From contig JAJEBF010000008.1 in the NCBI GenBank assembly GCA_022824025.1, positions 44,324 to 108,323 on the forward strand: 64,000 bases of DNA. The letters run 5' to 3'. The notes below the pieces were generated by a model. It was given only the letters and a program-made list of their open reading frames with translations. It did no database searches and had not been told where the DNA came from. The position numbers and the translations under genes are program-made. Below are positions 30,871 to 40,700 of this stretch, piece by piece. How positions within the stretch are numbered: the first letter of the stretch is position 1; every line of letters starts with the position of its first letter. The stretch comes from Caldilineaceae bacterium (GTDB lineage: Bacteria; Chloroflexota; Anaerolineae; Caldilineales; Caldilineaceae).

Positions 30871-31073
30871 GCATCCCCTTTTTTCTTTGGTGCCTCCTCT
30901 TCAGAATTCTCCTCCGCCTGGCGAGACAGACCTTCCAATCGGCCTACCTCCACTGCATCCTCGGGCGCGTGCTCCAAATCGAAGTTGTACCCACATTGCT
31001 GGCAGACGTTGCTCTCTGCTGTCGAAAACTGTTGGCATTGGGGGCACTGCTTGAATAGCGGGGTTTCACTCAT
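30867..31073 (-). CDS. Small zinc-ribbon protein
   Basis: This 68-residue protein has two CxxC knuckles (CPQCQQF and CQQCGYNF, residues 10-28) that make a zinc ribbon, followed by an acidic, then lysine-rich tail. It overlaps the SH3 gene by four bases and is probably made in fixed ratio with it. It may act as a cytoplasmic partner of the membrane SH3 protein; the function is unknown. Confidence 0.7.
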   Translation of the reverse strand: MSETPLFKQCPQCQQFSTAESNVCQQCGYNFDLEHAPEDAVEVGRLEGLSRQAEENSEEEAPKKKGDA

Positions 31074-31178
31074 ATGACGAATCTGTCGAGCTGCGCGGAG
31101 AGGTTGCTGGATCGCCCAGACAACCGGAATGAAGAATGAACAGATATGCGTGTAAGAAAATGCTTGGCGAAGCGCGCG

Positions 31179-32003
31179 TTACACGGAGGGGTCGCCGTTT
31201 TCCGGTGTGACGCCGAGAGCGCGTAGCTGGGCAGCGAGCCGCTCAGCCCTGTCTTCCGCTTGCTCGGCTCTCTTTCTCTCACGAGCGGCGTTTTCTTCGC
31301 CGGTCTGAATCAGCGCGCCGGACGCGTCATGCCAGCGCAACCACGTCGCGTCATCTCCTTCAAATTCGCCCCGCCACAACTGCAGGCCCAGACCCATCCC
31401 TGGCAGATAGTCGGCTGAGCATTCCGCATACACGCCAGAGGCGAGTCGATAGGCGCGCAGTTGACTATCCTGCACCTGCCCCTGCGGGTCGAAAATCACA
31501 TAATAGAGCACACCAAAGTGGGCGTAGCGACCCATTTTGATGTCGGTTTCGCCCCCTTCGACGTTCGACACCACCTCGATCACCACATCAGGGGGTTTCT
31601 TGTAATGCCACAAGAAATAGCTGCCCCCCTCCTTGGCCCACCAGTCCGCCGGACGTCTGACATCCAGGCTGAGAAAGACATCGGGCACGAGCGGCGGTTC
31701 ATGCGGCGTGCGGAAGACACCAACATCGGCCGCGACCAGGAAAGGGCGTCCGTCACCAGGACCTTGCCAACTGACATTCAGCGGGTGGGTGAGCAGGCGC
31801 CGCTGTCTCTCGGAGAACAGATTATCCACGGGCGCGTCGTCCTCAGTGACAAGACGCTCGATTGCGAGAGCATCTTCTGGCGATAGCGACGCAGGGGCAA
31901 CCGCCGCGTCATCTGCCCGCGTTGTCACAGCCGGTCTGTCGTCTTCTACGGAGCCCGGTTCCGGAGGGGTGGCTCCTCGCGCACGGGTTATGATCTCAGT
32001 CAT
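31179..32003 (-). CDS. Uma2-family putative PD-(D/E)XK endonuclease
   Basis: This 274-residue Uma2/DUF820 protein has an unusual Ala/Asp-rich N-terminus of about 45 residues before the nuclease-fold domain. The core reads PLVPDVFLSLDV, then PPDVVIEVVS, then DIKMGRYAHFGVLYYVIFDP. A charged coiled coil is at the C-terminus. The ATG at 32003 has AGGAAAG six bases upstream and is preferred over an ATG 17 codons further up. It is only distantly similar to the other copy at 10825-11694. Confidence 0.85.
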   Translation of the reverse strand: MTEIITRARGATPPEPGSVEDDRPAVTTRADDAAVAPASLSPEDALAIERLVTEDDAPVDNLFSERQRRLLTHPLNVSWQGPGDGRPFLVAADVGVFRTPHEPPLVPDVFLSLDVRRPADWWAKEGGSYFLWHYKKPPDVVIEVVSNVEGGETDIKMGRYAHFGVLYYVIFDPQGQVQDSQLRAYRLASGVYAECSADYLPGMGLGLQLWRGEFEGDDATWLRWHDASGALIQTGEENAARERKRAEQAEDRAERLAAQLRALGVTPENGDPSV

Positions 32004-32194
32004 GTGGCTTTCCTGATCTGACAACAAGACATCACTTGGAGCATGCACCCTCAATGCGTCTTCCGGACCTTGAAACCTGGCGACTCACAAAAAATCGGCT
32101 CGATGCGCGCCATCTCCCCGTTTCAAACAGTTTCTCGGGCGTTATCGTAGCAGGAAGGCTGCGCCAGTGGCAAGGACTGAGAATGCGTAGGCGC

Positions 32195-32995
32195 TCAACC
32201 CAATATCTCCTCCAGCACAACCGCCACGCCGTCCTCCACATTGCTCACCGTCATCCGGTCCGCAGCCGCCCTCACCTCCGGCACCGCGTTCGCCATCGCC
32301 ACCCCTAACCCCGCCTCCGCGACCATCTCCACGTCGTTGACGTCATCGCCGAACGAAATCACCTCGTCCATGCCAACGCCCCAGCGCTTCAGCAGCCAGC
32401 GCAACGCAGCCGCCTTCGACGCGCCGCACGGAATCACCTGGATCAGATCATACTTGGGCGATATCAAGGCGCGGGCGCTCTTCGGCAATCCGCGCAACAG
32501 TGCCTCAGACGGCTTGACGTCCGGCTCCTGGCCGTTGCCCGGGAACGCCTGCCCCGCGTCCAGCTCCTCCAGCGAAGTCAGAATCTTGGCCGCGGGACGG
32601 TCGGTATGGGCCAGCACATCGCTCACCAAGTGCGCGCCCGGCCAGGCCACCTCCCGGTTGATGTACAACCGGTCACTGATTTCCACCCCCAACCGGCACG
32701 CCGGCGCCGCCCTCTGGATCGCCCCCACAATCGCCCGCGCATCCTCCACCGGAATCACCGACCGGTACAGGACCTCTCTCTGCTCTTCGATCCACGCGCC
32801 GTTGTAGCAGATCCACGGATAGTCGTGCAGGAATGAGGGAATGCTCCGGGTTGAACGCGGCGGGCGTCCCGTCGCAATCACAATCCGGCGGCCGCTCGCC
32901 TGCCACGCGTCCAGCGCCGCCGCCGTGCGCGGCGTAACGGTATTGTCATCTGCCAGTAGCGTTTCGTCCAGATCGACAGCCAGTATTGAGTACAT
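32195..32995 (-). CDS. HAD-superfamily (Cof/IIB) phosphatase
   Basis: This 266-residue Cof-type phosphatase has motif I DLDETLL with both aspartates, motif II in VIATGRP, the IIB cap in the middle, the motif III lysine upstream of motif IV, and FGDDVNDVEM as motif IV. Known members hydrolyse sugar phosphates and cofactors such as FMN or PLP. The start at MYSILAVDLDE (32995) is conventional, with AGGAG upstream; a start at 33040 would add 15 residues. Confidence 0.9.
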   Translation of the reverse strand: MYSILAVDLDETLLADDNTVTPRTAAALDAWQASGRRIVIATGRPPRSTRSIPSFLHDYPWICYNGAWIEEQREVLYRSVIPVEDARAIVGAIQRAAPACRLGVEISDRLYINREVAWPGAHLVSDVLAHTDRPAAKILTSLEELDAGQAFPGNGQEPDVKPSEALLRGLPKSARALISPKYDLIQVIPCGASKAAALRWLLKRWGVGMDEVISFGDDVNDVEMVAEAGLGVAMANAVPEVRAAADRMTVSNVEDGVAVVLEEILG

Positions 32996-33186
32996 TTTAG
33001 CAGGGCTCCTGATCACCAGCGGCGGGAAGTCGGCGGTCATAGACGTGCGCAGCTCCCCACTGCATGGTCACTGCGCTCAGCCAACAAGTCTACCCTACAA
33101 GGGGCCTGCCGTCCATCTTCCGGACCCACTGAGCAAAGCCGAATTCGTGTCCGATTTGGCCGCAAACAACCGAGCGTTTTACGGAT

Positions 33187-33215
33187 TTGACAATTAGGGT
33201 AGCCTACCCTATTCT
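33187..33215 (+). promoter_or_regulatory. Consensus promoter with palindromic operator in spacer, upstream of csp
   Basis: TTGACA (33187-33192), a 17-nt spacer, TATTCT (33210-33215). The spacer holds a perfect inverted repeat, TAGGGTAG-C-CTACCCTA (33195-33211), 8-bp arms around one base. The gene starts 160 bases downstream, so the mRNA would have a long leader of the kind known for cold-shock genes. Confidence 0.65.
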
Positions 33216-33374
33216 TATACGAGCAAAAGCAGTTTGTGTTCTGACAGCTTTACGTTGGGACGTTCCCCGGACGCAATGGAGCATGGGGCATTTTTCATGT
33301 AGTATCGCCAGTCAGTGCGCGGGTTGTTTTGCGCCTTATCTGGTAGTCGAAGTTAGCACAGGAGTTTTCTCACC

Positions 33375-33596
33375 ATGAGTGAAACAGTAGTCGGCACAGT
33401 GAAGTGGTTCAGCGATCAGAAGGGCTATGGCTTCATTGCCCGGGAAGATGGACCAGACGTTTTTGTGCATTTCTCCGCCATTCAGTCGGAGGGCTTCCGC
33501 AGCCTTGCTGAGGGAGATCAGGTCGAGTTCGTGATTGAAGACGGCCCCAAGGGCCCTGCCGCCAGCAACGTTGTCAGGCGTCAGAGCGTGGCCTAA
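33375..33596 (+). CDS. Cold-shock-domain protein (CspA family)
   Basis: This 73-residue single cold-shock domain has RNP1 KGYGFIA and RNP2 VFVHFSAI. It would bind single-stranded RNA and DNA and melt mRNA structure at low temperature or in general growth. AGGAG precedes the ATG by 11 bases. It is monocistronic: a palindrome-bearing promoter sits 160 bases upstream, and a strong T-run terminator follows at 33621-33693. Confidence 0.97.
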   Translation: MSETVVGTVKWFSDQKGYGFIAREDGPDVFVHFSAIQSEGFRSLAEGDQVEFVIEDGPKGPAASNVVRRQSVA

Positions 33597-33620
33597 GTAC
33601 CGGGTCCGTTTGTCATAGCA

Positions 33621-33693
33621 GGGAGTGACTCGATTGTCGCCAAGCCCCTCAATCTGGGGCGGGCGGCAAGATTAGAGGTCGCTCCCTTTTTTT
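33621..33693 (+). terminator. Rho-independent terminator of csp
   Basis: Outer stem GGGAGTGAC/GTCGCTCCC (9 bp with one G-T), enclosing TTGTCGCC/GGCGGCAA and an inner CCCC/GGGG, followed by seven T (33687-33693). This is the strongest intrinsic terminator in the window. Confidence 0.85.
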
Positions 33694-33710
33694 ATTTCCT
33701 AAAACATCAG

Positions 33711-35564
33711 TTACGCGGCGTCAACACGGCCCGTGCATACGACGGCCAGTTGATATCCGTCAAGACGAACCCTGCCGCCATTTTCCCAGGGATCGCTCCG
33801 CCCTGTCCACGGATCCACCAGCAATAGCGGCTCTTCAGTCCGCAGTTGTATCCTCCCCGTCAGCGATTCCCCCTCTTCGTTGAACAACATCCACCAGTCC
33901 CGCCCGCCCTTCTGCACACGCCGTACGCGCAGCGCCTTCGTCTCCGGTTCGACGCGTACATCCACCGCCACCAACCCGTCGACAAATTCGAATAGCTCTG
34001 ACGCCGCCGTTTCCGGCCCGTAGCGCAGCAGACGGCCCGCCCCCTCCAGACTCTCCAGCGCCTGCGCCGCACGCGCGTCCGGCTCATGCGCCGCCACCAC
34101 CGCCGCGTACCGCATCCCCGCCAGATGCACGCCGCCCTCGTCCACCACCGCGTCCTCCCACAGATGGCGCTCCTCCAGGTAGTTGAAGTCGCGCTGGCCT
34201 TGAAACAGCGCCTTCGCCGGTTCCCAAGGCAGCCAGTCCACCTTGCCCAGGACGGCCGTCCCGCACACATGCCGGCTGTCCGTATTCAGCCAGCACAGGC
34301 GCCGGCAGCGGTCCGCGTAGCGCTTGTACCGTCCCCACCACGCGCTGTTCGGCCCCACGTCCGGCGGCCTTTCATCCCGCCGAATGCCCCGCACGCTGTA
34401 ATAGAACGCGTGCGGAATGAGCATGTTCGTGCCGCGCACGAAACACCAGTCCGCCAGCCAGTTCATCTCCTCCCACGTCAACTCGTGCCCATACGCGCCG
34501 CACAGCTCGTTCGCATTGCGCCGCCGCCCCGTGTGAATCATCGCCGAGCTGCCGCACTTGCCCTGCGTCGACTGCGTCCCCTCCAGCGCCGTCGGATCGT
34601 CCGGCAGCACCCAGCGCCACACAAGATCCTGGCCGGGAATGTGGAAGTAGCGCTCCGCGCCCAGGTCGTCCGCCTTGGCCGGATGTCCGGTCAGCGCGAT
34701 GCCATGCTCCGTGCACCATTCGTACAGCGCCCGGTACCAGGTCTCCTCCATCCGCAGCGAGATAGCCCGCTCGTAATCCGCCCGGTACCGCTCAGCGTCC
34801 GGCTCGTCATCGAACCAGAGCGCGGCCAGGCGCGGCGTAAAATCGTAGCCCAGCAGCCGGTTGACATGCGCCAGAATGCCCGTCGTGCCCGGCCACACCC
34901 CGCGCTCGCGCGGCCTGCCTACCGGGCTCGGCTCGTCCGTGAAGATCGCCGGCACTGTGCCCCCGAAATGCTCTCCGTACCGCTCGTAGAACCGGTCGTA
35001 CACGAGCCGGATAAAGCAGTCCACCGCCTCCGGGTTGAGCAGATCGCCCGCCGGCGGTTCATCCTCTGCCGGCCCCCCGTCAGTATAGTGCAGCCCCCGA
35101 ATATACGCGTTCATCTTCCGGTCGATCACCGCCAGCCGTTCGCCGCCGCGCCTTCTCACCACCGCCGCCAGCGTCTCATCCGCCCGCAGCGTCGGCTCCT
35201 CGCCCTCGGCCAGCGCACGCGCCGCCAGGCAGCGCGTCTGGTAGGCCGGATTCTCCTCAACTACCTGCCCCGCCGAAGAGCCCGACGGGTACATCCCCTC
35301 ATCGTACAGCAGCACCTGCATCCCCCGCCGCGCCGCCTCCTCGATCGCCGCATCGTAAAACCCCAGCAGCGCCTCCGACATCCACCCCAACGAGCGCGGC
35401 AGCCCCACCCGCGGGTGAATCAGGAACCCGTGCACCCCATGCGCCTCAAAATCCCCAATCTGCCGCCGGATCTCATCCGCATCCAGATCATCGTTCCAAA
35501 ACCAGAACGGCAGCACCGAAAACTCCGTCGGCGGGTCGGCGAAAGTATCAAGTATCGAAGGCAT
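33711..35564 (-). CDS. Putative glycoside hydrolase, GH106-like TIM barrel
   Basis: This 617-residue soluble protein opens with PFWFWNDDLDADEIRRQI and HGVHGFLIHPRVGLP, the pattern at the start of the barrel of GH106-like rhamnosidases and related enzymes. LLYDEGMYPSGSSAG near residue 92 continues it. Later FTDEPSPVG near 215 offers a candidate acid. There is no signal peptide. The second of two adjacent ATGs (35564) is preferred since AGGA lies seven bases before it but directly abuts the first. The substrate is not determined. It converges on csp and stands alone. Confidence 0.65.
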   Translation of the reverse strand: MPSILDTFADPPTEFSVLPFWFWNDDLDADEIRRQIGDFEAHGVHGFLIHPRVGLPRSLGWMSEALLGFYDAAIEEAARRGMQVLLYDEGMYPSGSSAGQVVEENPAYQTRCLAARALAEGEEPTLRADETLAAVVRRRGGERLAVIDRKMNAYIRGLHYTDGGPAEDEPPAGDLLNPEAVDCFIRLVYDRFYERYGEHFGGTVPAIFTDEPSPVGRPRERGVWPGTTGILAHVNRLLGYDFTPRLAALWFDDEPDAERYRADYERAISLRMEETWYRALYEWCTEHGIALTGHPAKADDLGAERYFHIPGQDLVWRWVLPDDPTALEGTQSTQGKCGSSAMIHTGRRRNANELCGAYGHELTWEEMNWLADWCFVRGTNMLIPHAFYYSVRGIRRDERPPDVGPNSAWWGRYKRYADRCRRLCWLNTDSRHVCGTAVLGKVDWLPWEPAKALFQGQRDFNYLEERHLWEDAVVDEGGVHLAGMRYAAVVAAHEPDARAAQALESLEGAGRLLRYGPETAASELFEFVDGLVAVDVRVEPETKALRVRRVQKGGRDWWMLFNEEGESLTGRIQLRTEEPLLLVDPWTGRSDPWENGGRVRLDGYQLAVVCTGRVDAA

Positions 35565-36075
35565 AGACATTTCCTGATGGTGAATGAAGTCACGCAGTGC
35601 AGACTGGTAGTTTACTTGAAATTCAGTGGTTGTGGAACATCGACCAAATCATGAGAGGCAGTATGGCAACAGCCGCAAGGTTGCGGGCCGTATCGAACTG
35701 ACCTCGTAAAATGATGTGGAAAGGGATAGTACGGATCGATTCCCGAGTTTAGAAGAGTATTTCACTCCTGGCCTCCTTGGAGCAGCCGGGCGCTTACATT
35801 CTGACGTCTTTCGAATTCCTGGACGCGGTCGACCGCTTCGGGCATCATGATAGCCGGGCCCTGTGCAACGATCACTACGGCTGAGTACCGAGCGTGCCAT
35901 ACCGGTCTGCCGAGATAGTGGCGCTGCGTTTGGTCGAGGTAAGTCTGTCTAACCCTCTGTGCGGGTCCAAGAGAAACCTCCAGCGGAATCGACCGGACGC
36001 GACCCAGCCGTCGAAATCGGCACTGATCGGGACGGTACAAACTTTAGCAAGCCTTGTGAGAGAAAGCAACACCAC
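35565..36075. other. Intergenic region, no recognised gene
   Basis: About 510 bases. Short frames on the minus strand (up to 92 codons, 35762-36040) have no recognisable family and no ribosome site. This stretch marks the transition to the more AT-rich HigBA/STAND block. Confidence 0.45.
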
Positions 36076-36112
36076 TTGACATATGTATCCAATTATGTTA
36101 CCATTTTGGTAA
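36076..36112 (+). promoter_or_regulatory. higBA promoter with overlapping operator
   Basis: TTGACA (36076-36081), 17 nt, TACCAT (36099-36104). A perfect palindrome TTACCA-TTT-TGGTAA (36098-36112) covers the -10 box, where HigA or the toxin-antitoxin complex could repress. Confidence 0.65.
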
Positions 36113-36143
36113 TGAAAAATGCGATATTCGTGCGGGCGGCCAT

Positions 36144-36479
36144 ATGGAAATCTCCTTTAGAACCCGTAAACTTGCGAAGGTCTTCAGCTCAGAAAGGACA
36201 CTCAGAAGAGAATACGGGGCCCGTGCAGCAAACATTATCATGATTCGGCTTGCAGTTCTGCTGGACGCCGAGACGCTGTCGGAAGTGCCGGCAACGCCGC
36301 CCGACCGAATGCATCAACTTACAGGCGATCGTGATGAGCAGTTTGCCGTCTACCTTAACCATCCCTACAGGCTGGTCTTCGTGCCAGCTCATGAACCTCT
36401 GCCACGCAAAGAGGATGACGGGATCGACCTTGATCAGGTGACAGCGATCACTGAAATGGAGGTGGTTGACTATCATTAG
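36144..36479 (+). CDS. higB: HigB-type (RelE/ParE superfamily) toxin
   Basis: This 111-residue toxin-like protein begins MEISFRTRKLAKVFSSE and ends with ITEMEVVDYH, as in HigB/RelE ribosome-dependent RNases. Middle residues HQLTGDRDEQFAVYLNHPYRLVF match the core sheet. It precedes the antitoxin, the HigBA order, and the promoter at 36076-36104 carries a palindromic operator. 85 bases separate it from higA. Confidence 0.82.
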   Translation: MEISFRTRKLAKVFSSERTLRREYGARAANIIMIRLAVLLDAETLSEVPATPPDRMHQLTGDRDEQFAVYLNHPYRLVFVPAHEPLPRKEDDGIDLDQVTAITEMEVVDYH

Positions 36480-36564
36480 ACGCAAACGCTATCGAGGATG
36501 ACACCCTGTTTGGGGCCGCGATAGTTATCAAAGTGACTGCCTTTCACTGAAGGAGGAAAGAGGC

Positions 36565-37656
36565 ATGGTTCCAACAACGTATCCTTTCCAGCCCGATTAT
36601 GCTGTACCGCCGGGATGGGTCCTGGAGGAGCGGCTGGAGGCGAATGGAATCTCGCAGGCCGAGTTTGCACGACGATGCGGACGCTCTCCCAAGTTCATCA
36701 GCGACATCATTGCCGGGAAGGCGCCTGTTGAAGCGAAGACCGCGCTTCAGTTTGAGAAAGTCTTGGGGGTGAGTGCAAATATCTGGCTTGGCATCGAGAA
36801 ACGCTATCGCTTACACCAGATGCGAGAGACCGAAGCCAGGGAAGCTGAAGCGTCCGAGGACTGGGCGCGCAGCTTCCCCCTTAACGAACTGATCAAAAGA
36901 GGCGCTATCCGCAAATCGTCCTCTGCAGGAGAGAAAGTTACCCAGTTGTTGACCTTCTTTGGTGTGGCCTCTATTGAAGCATGGACGGCAAGGAATAAAA
37001 CAGTAGCGGTGGCTTACCGGCATTCCCCGAGCTTCGCAAGCAACAGCTTTGCCCTGGCCGCTTGGCTTCGGCTGGCTGAAATTGAGGCCGAAGGGCAAGC
37101 TCTGAAAGACTTCGATAGGGCCGCCTTCATGGGAGCTCTAAAGCAAGCCCGCCGATTGACACGCGAAAAGTTCCCGCAAGCCTTCGTCGAAGCGCGCCAA
37201 CTCTTCAATGAAGCCGGCGTTGCTCTTGTGTGCGTAAAGCCGTTCCCCAAGACACCTCTGAGCGGGGCGGCACGGTGGCTCTCACCCCGAAAGCCGCTGA
37301 TAGCGCTGAGCGGGCGTCACGGTTCCGATGACCATATCTGGTTCAGCCTGTTCCATGAAGCCGCACACATCCTTCTGCATAGTAAAAAGGGTGTATACAT
37401 TGATGCAGACAAAAGTGGTGATAACGGGGACACGGCAGAAGCAGAGGCAAACAAATGGGCGGCGAACTTCCTGGTTCCCCAGCCTGCTTGGCAGAGCTTT
37501 CTCGACGCCGAAGACTACCGCGACGACGACGCCATCCGCAACTTTGCCGCCGAACAGGAGGTTGCGCCAGGTATAGTTGTCGGCAGACTCCAGCACGAAG
37601 GGCTGCTTGCATGGAGGAGTCGCTTGAACCATTTAAAGGTAAGGGTTCACCTGTAG
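36565..37656 (+). CDS. higA: HigA-type antitoxin with ImmA/IrrE metallopeptidase domain
   Basis: This 363-residue fusion has residues about 15-80 as a helix-turn-helix domain of the HigA/VapI type (ISQAEFARRCGRSPKFISD). Residues about 190-340 form an ImmA/IrrE domain with the zinc motif HEAAH (264-268). AGGAGGAAAGAG lies upstream of the ATG. The N-terminal domain probably represses its own promoter and neutralises HigB. The protease domain suggests regulated self-cleavage or cleavage of a partner, as in phage-element ImmA/ImmR and radiation-response IrrE. It is 127 bases upstream of the STAND protein. Confidence 0.9.
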   Translation: MVPTTYPFQPDYAVPPGWVLEERLEANGISQAEFARRCGRSPKFISDIIAGKAPVEAKTALQFEKVLGVSANIWLGIEKRYRLHQMRETEAREAEASEDWARSFPLNELIKRGAIRKSSSAGEKVTQLLTFFGVASIEAWTARNKTVAVAYRHSPSFASNSFALAAWLRLAEIEAEGQALKDFDRAAFMGALKQARRLTREKFPQAFVEARQLFNEAGVALVCVKPFPKTPLSGAARWLSPRKPLIALSGRHGSDDHIWFSLFHEAAHILLHSKKGVYIDADKSGDNGDTAEAEANKWAANFLVPQPAWQSFLDAEDYRDDDAIRNFAAEQEVAPGIVVGRLQHEGLLAWRSRLNHLKVRVHL

Positions 37657-37659
37657 TAG

Positions 37660-37675
37660 ACATTCGATTGAATGT
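37660..37675 (+). promoter_or_regulatory. Inverted repeat between higA and the STAND gene
   Basis: ACATTC-GATT-GAATGT, perfect 6-bp arms, four bases after the higA stop. It could be a weak hairpin or an operator for the downstream gene; no T-run follows. Confidence 0.35.
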
Positions 37676-37783
37676 GCGCCAATGCCAACCTTCCCGTCTG
37701 AGCGCCCTTTGACCTGTTGCGCATTCTCGTTGATCACATCAGTTTGACGTTCGAAGACTAAAGTTTCCACTAGGAGAGATTTG

Positions 37784-40700
37784 ATGGCAAATGCAGTCAC
37801 TCTCGATCCTTATCACGAGCAGATTTTTCAAGCACTTGATGGCCACCTCGACCACGAGGCGTTCGAGCAGTGCGCTGCCGAGCTTATTAACCAGGATGGA
37901 TGGTCCGTGGTTCCCGTTACAGGTGGGCAGGACGAAGGTTTTGACGGGGCAGTGGCAGATGGCGAAGAAGCCCCCTTTTCGTTAATTGTCACGACTGGCA
38001 AAGATCTCTGTGGAAACCTAAGAAGAAATGTGCAGAGGCAACGACTCAAGGGTTGGAAAGGTGACCGAGCACTTTTTGCCACGTCACAGAGAATTACCCC
38101 GACCAATCGTAGCAATTTGAACAAGACTGCTCAGGAGTTAAAAGTAACCCTTTTGCAGGTTTACGATAGGGTTAAGTTTGCCTATCTACTTTACCGTAGC
38201 CCTTCTTTGTGCAAACGCCTCCTAGGGTTGACTGGAATGCCACGCTCATTAAGCGTGTTTCCAAGAACAGAACGGCCGAGACTTGGCGATCAAGTCTTCG
38301 GACGCGACAGCGAGTTTCAATGGCTGAAGAAAGGCCAGAGTGACTGTCTGGTGGTCGGAGGCCCAGGATCGGGCAAGACTTTTCTCTTGCAATCTCTGGC
38401 GAACAAAGGAAAGGCGCTATTTCTCGTCGATGAAGATCGAGAGCAGTTAGCAAACGACATCCGGGAACTACAGCCGTCTGCAGTGATCATTGATGACGCA
38501 CATGTCAAAAAGGACTTGATTCGAACCTTTGATCAGCTTCGAAAGGAGATTGACGCAGAGCACATTCGAATTATTGCCACTTGCTGGACATCATTCGTCG
38601 CTCCGGTCCGGAGTGCGTTGCGACTTGCCGACCAAAACGTCCTCCATCTTGGTTTGATCGACGCAGACACAATGGTTGAGATTATCAAGTCACTGGGCAT
38701 TGAGGGGCCGAACGAGCTAATTGCTATCATTCGGGAGCAGGCGGCCGGCCGACCGGGACTTGCCGCGACGCTTGTCGACCTCTGCCAAAAAGGCAATTTT
38801 GAGAGAGTGGTTAGTGGCGAAGGCTTGGTCGACCAACTTTCTTCCCAACTGAGTCAGACACTGGATCTTGATGTCAACCGACTCTTAGCGCTATTTGCTC
38901 TCGGAGGAGATGCAGGTGTAAAGCAGTCCGAAGTCGCGCGTCTATCGGGACTCTCCGAAATGGACCTAAGCGCCAAGCTTGCCCACCTAGCTGCAGCGGG
39001 AGTCATTCGAGAGAGAGGGTACCGCGTTTTGTCAGTAGAACCGACTTCCATGCGTTGGAAGATGGTTCGAGATGTCTTTTTGGGAGGTCCGGCTTCTCTG
39101 GATTACACTCTGCTACTTGGAATTGTAGAGAATCCGATCAGCGCAACTGAGACGCTGATCAAGGCGACAGCGCGTGGGGCTCCGTCTTACGACCTTCTAC
39201 ACCTTGTCAAACGCTTTAATCATCCACACCTCTGGGCAGAATACGCGAAGCTGGGACCGACGGAGTGCGAGTATGTGATATCCCAACATCCAGAGTTGAT
39301 TCGTATTGAAGAGGTCGCGGAAGCGAGTCTTTATTATGTACCTGAGATAGCGATTCCCCAACTGCTCAATCATGAAGGCGAAGCAATGGGGCCCCGGCAA
39401 AAGGATCCCCTTGAATACCTGCAGACATGGATAAACGACGCCTATCGCGATGGCAAAGATGGAATGTCCCAGCGAACGACACTAGTGCAAACGGCACACC
39501 GATGGTGGAAAAAATCTCGAAATGCTAAGACGGCCATCCGCGCTATGTGCATTTCACTCATACCTAGCTTTGAGTACTTGACTCCTGATCCGGGAAAAGG
39601 ACTGACGATTACCGGAACGCAAGGAACTCTCTTAAGCCCGATGCTTAATGAAGTTATCCAACTTTGGTCATTTGTGAGAGAAGTCGTGGTGGATAGCGGA
39701 GTTTTTCCCTGTACTGAAATGCTCTCTACGGTGTTTAGCTGGTTGTACAACGGACGGGAAAAGTTCGATCTTCCTGAGGAAACTTTGCTGCTCAGACAGG
39801 AATTCGCTAAAGGCATGCTGGCTGATCTCGCCGAAGGCACGCGTAGCCATCCTGGCCTCCAGCACCAACTAAAGGAGCATGTCGAAGCGTTTGATTTGGA
39901 AATTGACTTAGCTGTGGACCCTGTTTTTGAGGCCCTCTTTCCTAGGGATATCCTAGGGGACAAAGAGGAGGAACTACTGATAGATTTCGCGACAGAAAGT
40001 TTGGGAGTAGGGGTTCGATCTTCTGAGGAAGTCGTAGAAAAGCTAGCCAAGGTTCAAGATGAGGCTTTTCTGGCAGACATTGAACCCCAGAGAAGCCGCG
40101 TTGCAGAACGGGTATGCAGAAAGCTAGCAGATACAATTGAGTTTCCGTCTAAAACGATTGAATCCATAATTCACCACAATCTGCCGGACACATGGCTTAG
40201 TCCTTTTCTATTCAAAGCCGCCAGTGAGAGACGTCAGGGCTGGTCTTCTGTGATGGACCAGTGTCTAAACAACCCAAAGTATCAGGAAATTGGTGTCTCC
40301 ACTATATTAACATTACCTGAACCTACTTCAGCGTTTCTCGAGATTCTGCTATCGCTTGCAGAGAGTTTCCTTACACGTTTCTACGAGCTTTGTTCTTGGG
40401 GCAGAGTACCTGATGCAACATTGCGAGTTCTGTTGAGTTCCGACAATCCGGCGATCGCTTGTACTGCTGCGGTTGGCCACTGGCACGCGGTGCAAAGGGG
40501 GAGACCTGGACTGGTGGACGAGGAAGTGTGGCGACAAGCTATTCTTTTTTCAGTGGAAGTCGATACTGTTCCTTTCAATCATACTGGTTACGAGTATGGA
40601 TTACGCGAAATTTTAGTGGGCGACAGCGACCTTGCCGAAGAGTGGTTGACGCTGGGGCTAGCAAAGAGGCGTAGGTGGTTTCGACTACATTGTGATAGTT

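Noticed and set aside
35762..36040. A 92-codon minus-strand frame upstream of higB
   Set aside because: No family pattern, no ribosome site and competing frames; kept as intergenic.
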